Assembly: GCA_946612185.1 (NCBI GenBank)
Contig: CAMOEP010000047.1
Coordinates: 1 to 11,387 of the forward strand
Source of the DNA: an uncultured Ruminococcus sp.
Lineage (GTDB): Bacteria > Bacillota > Clostridia > Oscillospirales > Ruminococcaceae
Direction: 5' to 3'
DNA: 11,387 nucleotides
In this document: piece after piece, positions 6,025 to 11,387 of the stretch
Position numbering within the stretch: the stretch's first letter is position 1
How the letters are laid out: every line of letters begins with the position of its first letter
The notes under the pieces: model-generated
Seen by the model: only the letters and a program-made list of their open reading frames with translations
The model's database searches: none
What the model was told of the DNA's origin: nothing
Position numbers and translations under genes: made by a program

Positions 6025-8100
6025 TCAGGTCGGTTCAGTTACAGAAAAGTCTGTTATTTTTGTCCCAGTAAAATAAATCCAACAATTTGAGCATTTTTGC
6101 CATCCTGAAATATTATCCATCCAAGTATTGTTATTTCCGTTAGTTAAAAAAGGCGGTGCTGAATCTATTTTCCATTTTGAAACAATATCGGAATATGCAC
6201 TGTCATTTTTTAATGTTGTACAATTTCCAAACATTTGCCCCACATTAACTGCCTCTGTTAGATTAATTTCTAAATTTACAGTTTTTAATGCTTTACAATT
6301 ATCAAACATAATTCTTGCATTACTAATCTTTAGGTCTGTAATCGAAACGTCTTTCAATGCTTGATTTCCTTTTAATAACGCCACACATTCTATAGCCGTA
6401 GCATTTTTGAAATTCTCTGCTTTAAATGTTTCAAGAGCTGTCCACCCCTCAAACATAGATGATGAACTTATAATACCTGTTGCTCCATTATCAGCAGTGT
6501 TTTTCAGTTCAATCTTTGTTATCTTTGTATTAGCATTAGATGCAGCATAAGTTGTTCCCTCTTCATCTGTTAGTATACTTCTAAACGTTTTTAAGCTTGA
6601 CAGATTTCCTTCAATAGTAAATTGTGTCAGTGAAGCCTTACTATCTTTTAAGAAGCCTTTGCCAAATGCGGCATTATCAAACTTCGTCAGCGAGATCGTT
6701 TCCAAAGTCGAGATACCGTCAATCATACCCTCAACACTACCCACATTCTGCGCATTATCAATAACCAGGCTTGTGATTCCGTTATCACATCCGCTGAACA
6801 TATTTTTCGCAGATGTACTGCTGCTCATGTCAGCTATCGTTACAGCGCCGGTCAGACCGGTATTCTGGTACATTCCCCTGGTATCAGTAATGCCGGAGTG
6901 GTCGGCTATGGGGAGTGAAGTCACCCAAGTACAATCCTTAAACATATTCTCAGCCGAGCCGGTTATCCTGCTGTCTGAAAGGTCAAGGCTTACCTGTGTG
7001 GCAACTCCCTCAAACGCCGAGGAAGCATCGGTGATATTGAAGTTTTTAAGGGTAACGCTTTTAAGTTTTGGTAAATTCCTGAACAGCTTCGAGATGTCGA
7101 TATTTCCCTTTCCGCCTACGGCTTCAAGAGTGATATTCTCAATATTATCGCAGCCGTCGAACATACCTGCAAAACTTGTCACATGGTCGAAATTTTCCGA
7201 TTTTATGGTAACATTTTTAAGGCTTGTACAACCGCTGAACATCTCGCTCATAGAGGTAACGTAATGGGAATTTCCCTCCGGGTCGGTGGTTTTAAGGTTG
7301 ATATCAAGGGAAACTGTCTCAACGGCAGTATTTCCCTTTAGCATACCTTTAAGCGAATCCGGGTAAACTCCTGCCGTGTCGCTCTGATAATCAGCGGTCT
7401 GGTAGGAAGTGCCGGAGAAGTCAGTATGCGTCAGCACTGTCCACGGCGCAACTCGCAGGTAATTCTGCCATGCCGTCTGGTAATTAGTCTCATTGTAGAC
7501 CGTTCCGTTTTCGTCTATCTCAACATTCTGGACAGTCTCGGAGTACACAAGTATCTGATAATCGGTGATACTGCTCTCGTCCTGGAAATCAGTCCTCACC
7601 CATGAAATAAGGGGCGGAGTGGAGCTTCCGGGTGCGACTGGCTTGGTGTAGTAATAGTATCCGCCCAGTCCGCCCTCATCAAGGTATACCCAATCGCCGG
7701 TGGGCGACCATTCGCTTGCTTTTTTCCATGTTCCGCCTGTAGGATCATCTTTGGAAGGCGCATCTGCCGGAGGGTTGTTCGGGTCATCAGGGACGAAGAA
7801 GTAAGTCGTTATCCCCTGGGACTCCTTGACAGATGCATCGGTGAAGTCCATAAATACCCGCACAAAACTGGGGTTTTTGCCCTCATTGCGAACTGTAACG
7901 AGTTTCTGGTAGATATTCGCATCGGTACTCAGTTTTTTAGGCGGTTCAAAAGTTTCGACGATATCCGCATCGCCCTTGCCGATCTTCACCTTATTGGGCG
8001 TTCCGTCAATTGCGATAAGGTACGCCATAAGTGAACCCAGTCCGCCAAGCAGAACAACGATCGACGCAGCCGTCAGGACACGTTTTTTCTTATCATTCAT
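6025..8100 (-). CDS. Large exported repeat protein (DUF285/BspA-like), SipW-tag-like N-terminus
   Basis: This 691-residue surface protein has one hydrophobic segment (residues 10-30, TAASIVVLLGGLGSLMAYL) followed by NKVKIGKGDADIVETF. That order (hydrophobic stretch, NxVxIG, short beta region, NEGKNPSFVRV at 72-82) matches the leader and first strand of the SipW-processed TasA/camelysin group. From about residue 255 on, repeated units carry an MF.GC..L/V signature (MFSGCTSL 287-294, MFDGCDNI, MFKDCTWV, MFSGCDNG, MFDNCKAL, MFGNCTTL) like DUF285 leucine-rich-type repeats. The last repeats are followed by a WQKCSNCWIYF segment; no sorting signal or C-terminal membrane helix is present. GGGAGAG lies seven bases before the ATG, which overlaps the upstream gene by eight bases. 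Codons for roughly the last 220 residues are much AT-richer than the rest. The binding partner is unknown. Confidence 0.8.
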   Translation of the reverse strand: MNDKKKRVLTAASIVVLLGGLGSLMAYLIAIDGTPNKVKIGKGDADIVETFEPPKKLSTDANIYQKLVTVRNEGKNPSFVRVFMDFTDASVKESQGITTYFFVPDDPNNPPADAPSKDDPTGGTWKKASEWSPTGDWVYLDEGGLGGYYYYTKPVAPGSSTPPLISWVRTDFQDESSITDYQILVYSETVQNVEIDENGTVYNETNYQTAWQNYLRVAPWTVLTHTDFSGTSYQTADYQSDTAGVYPDSLKGMLKGNTAVETVSLDINLKTTDPEGNSHYVTSMSEMFSGCTSLKNVTIKSENFDHVTSFAGMFDGCDNIENITLEAVGGKGNIDISKLFRNLPKLKSVTLKNFNITDASSAFEGVATQVSLDLSDSRITGSAENMFKDCTWVTSLPIADHSGITDTRGMYQNTGLTGAVTIADMSSSTSAKNMFSGCDNGITSLVIDNAQNVGSVEGMIDGISTLETISLTKFDNAAFGKGFLKDSKASLTQFTIEGNLSSLKTFRSILTDEEGTTYAASNANTKITKIELKNTADNGATGIISSSSMFEGWTALETFKAENFKNATAIECVALLKGNQALKDVSITDLKISNARIMFDNCKALKTVNLEINLTEAVNVGQMFGNCTTLKNDSAYSDIVSKWKIDSAPPFLTNGNNNTWMDNISGWQKCSNCWIYFTGTKITDFSVTEPT

Positions 8101-8875
8101 AATTGATCTCTCCCAGCTCCGTCTTTTTGTTCTGTATTACTTTCAGGATATCCTGAAGCTGAGCCTGTGTAAGGAACTCCGGCTCTGTCGCAAATAATTC
8201 AAGGTTATCCGCCTGTATAGCAAAGACGTTAACGCCGATACTCCGGGCAATATCATCGTCAATATCCTCGTCGATGAAACTTTTTAACTGAACGCTGTTG
8301 AAAAGCGGAGAGGTTATATCCTCGTTATCGCCGTCCTTGCCGCTCAGCTTGCAGTTATACCCGAACCAGTACGATCTTTTGGAATTGGTATTGTCACCGA
8401 AGCCAAGGAATTCCCAACCCTGCGCACTTGCCGCCTTGTTGTACTGTATATCCGGGGTATTAGTAACGTATGTTTTGGTGGTATCACTTATAAGCGTCCG
8501 GAAAATTTCCTGCACGGCGGGCTGAGTATCTTTCAGCGTACCTGCTTTGTGAACTATGCCATTTGAGTCAGTGAAGTCCTCCTCATAGAGCATCTGCACT
8601 TTAGCTTTCGGCATGGAAAGTTCCACGAACACATAAGCGTCATTTTTTCCGGTATTATGTATCACCGGAGGTTTAGCGATCACCTGACCGGGAACGACAG
8701 TCTGTTCGTCCTCATAGGGGTCTTCGGTGAGCTTCACCTTGACGTTTCCCAGAACCACCACATTATTTTTTGATTCTGTATCAGTGAGCAGAGCGAGAGT
8801 TGCTCCGAAGCACAGAAGAAACGCAATTGCACCGATCAGCAGCGGATTGCGCCATTTTTTCAGCCACTCCTTCAT
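8093..8875 (-). CDS. SipW-tag (TasA/camelysin-like) exported protein
   Basis: This 260-residue protein has a basic start (MKEWLKKWRN), a hydrophobic stretch at 11-30 ending ATLALLTDTES, and then VVVLGNVKVKLTED and NTGKNDAYVFVELSMP (74-89). This is the arrangement of SipW-processed fibre or matrix proteins, with cleavage probably after Ala28. The C-terminal part (FNSVQLKSFIDED...NVFAIQADNL) is typical of the fold's last strands. It is a probable substrate of the signal peptidase encoded at 5491-6006 and may form extracellular fibres, as TasA does; polymerisation is inference. A longer reading frame begins at 8920, but ATG 8875 is preferred: it overlaps the upstream stop (ATGA) and has GAGGTGA seven bases before it. 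Confidence 0.85.
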   Translation of the reverse strand: MKEWLKKWRNPLLIGAIAFLLCFGATLALLTDTESKNNVVVLGNVKVKLTEDPYEDEQTVVPGQVIAKPPVIHNTGKNDAYVFVELSMPKAKVQMLYEEDFTDSNGIVHKAGTLKDTQPAVQEIFRTLISDTTKTYVTNTPDIQYNKAASAQGWEFLGFGDNTNSKRSYWFGYNCKLSGKDGDNEDITSPLFNSVQLKSFIDEDIDDDIARSIGVNVFAIQADNLELFATEPEFLTQAQLQDILKVIQNKKTELGEINYE

Positions 8876-9473
8876 TCGCCGCTCACCTCGCTTTCTGCCT
8901 GTGAAAGGAGAGTGTTCCACACTCTCAAAGGCTCGCTTGCATCGACACCGTCACCGAGGGCTTCGGTCTGGATAGCAAGTGCCTCCACATTGACTTCAAG
9001 TCGTCCGCCGACGTTATCACCGAGGAATTCGCCGCCGTAGTTAACGAGCTTTATCTTGTCGAACAGCGCAACTGTAGTTGGGTCGCCCTTTTTGGTTTTG
9101 GTAAGAGTACCTGAGTCGTCCGGCTCAGTGAAAGCGTAAACGTACACAAGTTCCATATTCTCCCTGTCATCGAGAGGATAACCGCTAAGAAGCGTCCAGC
9201 GCTCATCGTGGACAAGCTGCCCGGAGGTAAGGTTTTCATCGAATCTGTCAGTACCGTTTTTCGTCACGACGAACTTGAAAAGCGGCATAGGTTCATTTTC
9301 GGCACGCCGAGCCTGACCCTTCTGAGCGGTACTTCCGTCCAGGAGAACTTCTCCGCCGCTGTAGTCGATATCGCCGTTGAGGATATACGGCACTCGCACC
9401 CTCAGGAACACGAACGCATGAGGGTTTTGCAAGCTCCAACAGTTCACGGAGTGTCAGGTTTGTGTTCAGATTT
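8872..9473 (-). pseudogene. 5'-truncated SipW-tag (TasA/camelysin-like) gene
   Basis: The readable frame runs from 9447 to 8872 (191 residues). It begins abruptly at the strand equivalent to NTGKNDAYVFVELSMP of the downstream paralogue, here LQNPHAFVFLRVRVP. It keeps the family's C-terminal pattern (ALFDKIKLVNYGGEF, VNVEALAIQTEAL). The signal peptide and first strands, about 65 residues, are missing. The only start in frame is a GTG at 9447 with no ribosome binding site, directly after an in-frame TGA. A 180-bp MITE-like element begins at 9474. The gene is therefore judged broken. Its end still overlaps the start of the intact paralogue by four bases (ATGA), which suggests it was once the first gene of a coupled set. 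Confidence 0.7.
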
Positions 9474-9653
9474 TTAAGGCAACACCGCACAGAGATTGCG
9501 GCGCAGATACGCAGTCAGATTTTTCGGCAGATTGTGCAGAAATTTTGCAGGCATACTGACGTATGTCAAAAAATTTATGTGCAAGATGCCGGAAAATATG
9601 CAAGTATATGCGCTGCAAAGCCGTCAGGCGCTCTTTGTGCGGTGTTGCCTTAA
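9474..9653. mobile_element. 180-bp MITE-like palindromic element
   Basis: The ends are TTAAGGCAACACCGCAC (9474-9490) and its exact reverse complement (9637-9653); the similarity continues a few bases inward as AGAG versus AAAGAG. The interior also folds back on itself: TTTTTCGGCA against TGCCGGAAAA, GATTGTGCAGAAATTTT against AAATTTATGTGCAAGAT, and CATAC-TGAC-GTATG at the centre. It encodes no convincing protein. TTAA at each edge may be a duplicated target or part of the ends. The same end sequence occurs at 68-118. Confidence 0.75.
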
Positions 9654-9683
9654 CAGTAGGCTTCATGATGTGTGCCTCCTTTC
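9654..9683 (-). other. Ribosome binding site and first codons of a gene cut by the MITE
   Basis: On the minus strand AGGAGG (9675-9680) stands eight bases before an ATG (9664-9666), followed by codons for MKPTV, after which the reading runs into the element and stops at 9466. Removing the element and leaving one TTAA joins these codons in frame to MKPTVKNLNTNLTLRELLEL, read from DNA left of the element. This is strong evidence that a real coding start was interrupted. That frame differs from the SipW-tag frame by one base, so either a further indel or a gene fusion lies near 9430-9447. Confidence 0.6.
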
Positions 9684-10119
9684 AATCGATCACAGCAGTA
9701 TCAGCCGTATCAGCATAGCAGTTGTCTGTCATATCACCTGAACCCCTATACTCACGGAATCCGGCGGCGGTGAACACAAGAACTTTTATCCCGCACTTCT
9801 GTGCTTCCTTGATCTCGGCACTCATGCCGCTGCTGATACGGCAGCTCATGATCCACAGTTCATCACAGGCTCTCAGAGCGCGGATACCAAGCTCCATGCC
9901 GAGCGCACGCTCAACCTCGTCCTCATCGTTCAGAAACTGCGGGTAGAAGAGGTGCGGTGCAACCGGATCACAGCCGCGGAGTGCTGCGAAGGTGCAGGCA
10001 TCCTTTGCGAGCTTCAGATTGTCGATCAGCTCGTTGGCACGGAGGATCGGGGCGGTGGAAACCGGACGGAAGGGGCTGCAGATGTAAACGTGCTTCTGAG
10101 TGTTCTTCTGGTCTTTCAT
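9682..10119 (-). CDS. DUF4406-like protein (nucleoside deoxyribosyltransferase-like fold)
   Basis: This 145-residue soluble protein begins (after MKDQKNTQK) with HVYICSPFRP, continues with a helix that holds ANELIDNLKLAKDACTFAALRG, and has PHLFYPQFLND, CDELWIMS and GMSAEIKEAQKCGIKVLVF. This order is typical of the small DUF4406/DUF7768 proteins found in Firmicutes and their phages, distantly related to nucleoside 2-deoxyribosyltransferases; their function is not established. The YICSP loop and the GMSAEI helix are the expected ligand-binding parts. A longer reading frame reaches 10221, but ATG 10119 is chosen because AAAGGAAG lies eight bases before it. It lies 15 bases upstream of the interrupted MKPTV start, so it probably led that transcript. 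A 125-bp hairpin lies in its leader. Confidence 0.75.
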   Translation of the reverse strand: MKDQKNTQKHVYICSPFRPVSTAPILRANELIDNLKLAKDACTFAALRGCDPVAPHLFYPQFLNDEDEVERALGMELGIRALRACDELWIMSCRISSGMSAEIKEAQKCGIKVLVFTAAGFREYRGSGDMTDNCYADTADTAVID

Positions 10120-10187
10120 AGTGATTACTTCCTTTCTCAACTTGGCATAGATTAAAAGTGTTGACAGTGTGCGTAGGCACAAAAATA

Positions 10188-10312
10188 GCCGGATGCATAC
10201 GGACGTGATGAGAGAGAACATACAGCTACATCTTGTGCTTATGGATATAGTTAGAGCCTATAGCCACAAGATATAGCTTTGTATGAACTTTCATCTGCCA
10301 TATGCATCCGGC
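10188..10312 (-). repeat. 125-bp hairpin in the leader of the DUF4406-like gene
   Basis: The outer stem GCCGGATGCATA (10188-10199) pairs perfectly with TATGCATCCGGC (10301-10312). Further in, GATGAGAG...CATAC pairs imperfectly with GTATGAACTTTCATC, AGCTACATCTTGTG (10224-10237) pairs with CACAAGATATAGCT (10264-10277) with one mismatch, and TATAG/CTATA closes a loop near 10250. On the minus strand the stem is followed by TATTTTT (complement of 10181-10187), as in a terminator or attenuator. It ends 68 bases before the start codon. A palindromic mobile remnant is the alternative. Confidence 0.6.
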
Positions 10313-10420
10313 ATGAAAAGAGTTGTTTTACAGTCAGTGGGGAGGGGCTGGTGTAGCTCTCTGTGCTTGCTCCGTCCTTGACTGTGTCTATATCATAACA
10401 TACTTTTTCGGAAAGCAACA

Positions 10421-10448
10421 GGAAATAAGATTTCCGGTTTTTTGAAGT
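10421..10448. repeat. Palindrome GGAAAT-AAG-ATTTCC, first copy
   Basis: A perfect 6-base dyad, GGAAATAAGATTTCC, is followed by GGTTTTTTGAAG. The same block recurs at 10564-10592 with few changes, offset 143 bases. A compact dyad found twice in a gene-free region suggests a binding site for a dimeric regulator. Confidence 0.5.
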
Positions 10449-10563
10449 ATTATCGCCCTCTTATTTGTATGTATTGCATATTCAAACATATATAAAGTAG
10501 CTCTCGTTTGTTCACATTATACACATTTCAGCGATTTTCTTCTTCAGAGAGTCCCTAAAAACC

Positions 10564-10592
10564 GGAAATTAGATTTCCGCTTTTTCTGAAAT
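10564..10592. repeat. Palindrome GGAAAT-TAG-ATTTCC, second copy
   Basis: CGGAAATTAGATTTCCG is a perfect 7-base dyad, one base longer on each side than the first copy. It is followed by CTTTTTCTGAAAT, matching the tail of the first copy in direct orientation. It lies close to the terminator of the XRE-type gene. Confidence 0.5.
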
Positions 10593-10626
10593 TTTCCCAA
10601 AAAAATCTTTGCTGCGATTTCAGGGC

Positions 10627-10660
10627 AAAAAAATGACGGCTGGATTACTCCAACCGTCAT
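10627..10660 (-). terminator. Intrinsic terminator of the XRE-type gene
   Basis: On the minus strand ATGACGG-TTGGA pairs with TCCAG-CCGTCAT (10654-10660 with 10633-10639, plus an inner TGGA/TCCA after one mismatch) around a four-base loop. A run of T from the complement of 10627-10633 follows. It starts 66 bases past the stop codon at 10726. Confidence 0.8.
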
Positions 10661-10725
10661 ACGCCCCCTGATTGACATATTTAATGGGCATTATTCTGTT
10701 TTATTCAGATTTCTTTCAATCGCCG

Positions 10726-11319
10726 TTAAGACGGTGAGGCTGTTTGACGCACACAGCTTTCCGAAGTGGTGCTTCTATCTGCGCCTTTTGTTTTTCTGGA
10801 CTTGCCTGTTCTGCGCTGAGGTGCTGTTTCATCGTCATCGCGCCCCATTAAAAGCGGCAGTTTGTAATGTTTCAGAACAACATTACAATCCTTTAATTTG
10901 CGCATATACATATGGTCAACCACATATCCGAAGTAATACCACGAGCCATTTGTATCGTCCAATGGCACTACTGCTTTTTTCATCATATCCCGTGTAAACA
11001 CGCCCGGTATATGAAGAGCGCGTCCGGCACTTGCAAAGAATACTCGGCTGGGCTCTAATACAGAGCTGGACTCATATTCTCTCAATGTCCTGTCAGTAAT
11101 ACCAAGCCGCCATGCAAACTCTTCTTGTGATATTCCCTTGCTTTTTCTATGATACTCAAGTGTATCGCCGTATGTCGCAGGAAGCCGACTGATCTGTTCC
11201 CCATTTGCATCGAGAGCAGATATGATATCCTCCACCGGTGCATCGTTGGCGCACTCTACATAGCCGTCATTCAATGTCGCATCACTGTGAAGAGCGTTTT
11301 TGTCATAATAGGCGCACAC
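10726..11319 (-). CDS. XRE-type helix-turn-helix protein, possibly 5'-truncated
   Basis: This 197-residue protein has an XRE/Cro-type DNA-binding domain at about residues 50-92 (YGDTLEYHRKSKGISQEEFAWRLGITDRTLREYE), with the typical turn in SQEEFAWRLGI. An uncharacterised region follows (SWYYFGYVVDHMYMRKLKD) and then a basic tail (RRTGKSRKTKG). It is probably a transcription regulator; nearby palindromes (10421-10448, 10564-10592) are candidate targets, but this is inference. The start is uncertain: the assigned codon is GTG at 11317-11319 with only a weak AAGG before it, and the frame stays open up to a TAG inside the right end repeat. The native N-terminus may therefore have been cut off by insertion of the flanking element. 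It ends in TAA and has its own terminator. Confidence 0.7.
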   Translation of the reverse strand: MCAYYDKNALHSDATLNDGYVECANDAPVEDIISALDANGEQISRLPATYGDTLEYHRKSKGISQEEFAWRLGITDRTLREYESSSVLEPSRVFFASAGRALHIPGVFTRDMMKKAVVPLDDTNGSWYYFGYVVDHMYMRKLKDCNVVLKHYKLPLLMGRDDDETAPQRRTGKSRKTKGADRSTTSESCVRQTASPS

Positions 11320-11334
11320 TTTTCTATGCCTTAC

Positions 11335-11387
11335 TAGGGCGTGTTGACACTAATCCTAAAGCGCATCTTTTTGGCAGAATTTTACGC
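11335..11387. repeat. Right copy of 53-bp terminal inverted repeat (probable IS end)
   Basis: This is the exact reverse complement of 2-54. The probable element tip begins GGGCGTGTTGACAC at 11337 after a TA and runs rightward out of the window. It abuts the 5' end of the XRE-type gene. Confidence 0.75.

Larger units (their letters stand above)
10313..10626. other. Gene-free region with promoter-like sites
   Basis: No credible coding frame is seen. On the minus strand a TATAAT hexamer lies at 10516-10521 (read as ATTATA), but no good -35 box is found 17 bases upstream of it. AT-rich tracts occur at 10440-10525. The notable content is the palindrome pair listed separately. The promoter of the DUF4406-like gene probably lies here, but I cannot place it with confidence. 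Confidence 0.4.

Noticed and set aside
6659..7264. 201-residue plus-strand frame opposite the large repeat protein
   Set aside because: Antisense of a repeat-containing gene; the hydrophobic look comes from reversed repeat codons and no start signal is present.
8876..8920. Upstream start at 8920 for the SipW-tag gene
   Set aside because: The extra 15 residues overlap the preceding gene; ATG 8875 has GAGGTGA at the right distance and puts a basic stretch directly before the hydrophobic segment.
9466..9666. 66-residue minus-strand frame through the MITE as a real gene
   Set aside because: Only its first five codons are outside the element; the rest is element sequence, best explained as an interrupted gene start.
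10161..10187. Plus-strand promoter with TTGACA at 10161
   Set aside because: No acceptable -10 box lies 16-18 bases downstream and no plus-strand gene follows.

Overview
The window looks like chromosomal DNA of a gut or rumen Firmicute in the Ruminococcus / Oscillospiraceae neighbourhood. This rests on protein style (stand-alone EAL protein, SipW-type secretion module, DUF285-like surface protein), consensus sigma-A promoters, strong AGGAGG ribosome binding sites and roughly 45-50% GC. It is inference; there is no rRNA or other phylogenetic marker. Both window ends carry the same perfect 53-bp sequence in inverted orientation, with features of an insertion-sequence end. The segment therefore probably lies between two copies of one IS, or is a contig that stops at that repeat. 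No transposase gene is inside the window.

Left part, plus strand: a 51-bp remnant of a palindromic mobile element, a good promoter preceded by a direct repeat, and a gene for a c-di-GMP phosphodiesterase (EAL domain plus PAS-like C-terminus). About 450 bp of strongly palindromic repeat DNA follows (1850-2214), with a cloverleaf-like centre. A near-perfect promoter then drives a tight four-gene operon (2309-6006): stand-alone NRPS-type condensation domain, acyl carrier protein, AMP-forming acid ligase, and a SipW-type signal peptidase. The operon ends at a bidirectional terminator.

Middle part, minus strand (read from about 10.1 kb down to 6.0 kb): a DUF4406-like gene, a SipW-tag (TasA/camelysin-like) gene that has lost its 5' end next to a 180-bp MITE-like element, an intact SipW-tag gene, and a 691-residue repeat-containing exported protein whose N-terminus also resembles a SipW-tag region. 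The last two genes overlap their upstream neighbours by 4 and 8 bases, so they are probably translated together. The repeat protein's 3' third is much AT-richer than the rest.

Right part, minus strand: about 600 bp without a gene, holding a 125-bp hairpin in the leader of the DUF4406-like gene, a pair of near-identical palindromes and a terminator. An XRE-type helix-turn-helix gene follows, then the right end repeat.

Working idea (inference): the signal peptidase matures the convergently encoded SipW-tag surface proteins, as SipW does for TasA and TapA in Bacillus. It is, however, in an operon with a minimal acid ligase / carrier / condensation trio that could make an acyl amide or acyl ester. 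Whether that product is a small molecule or a modification of the surface layer is the main open question. The EAL protein next door would fit c-di-GMP control of a surface-attachment trait, but no direct link is visible.
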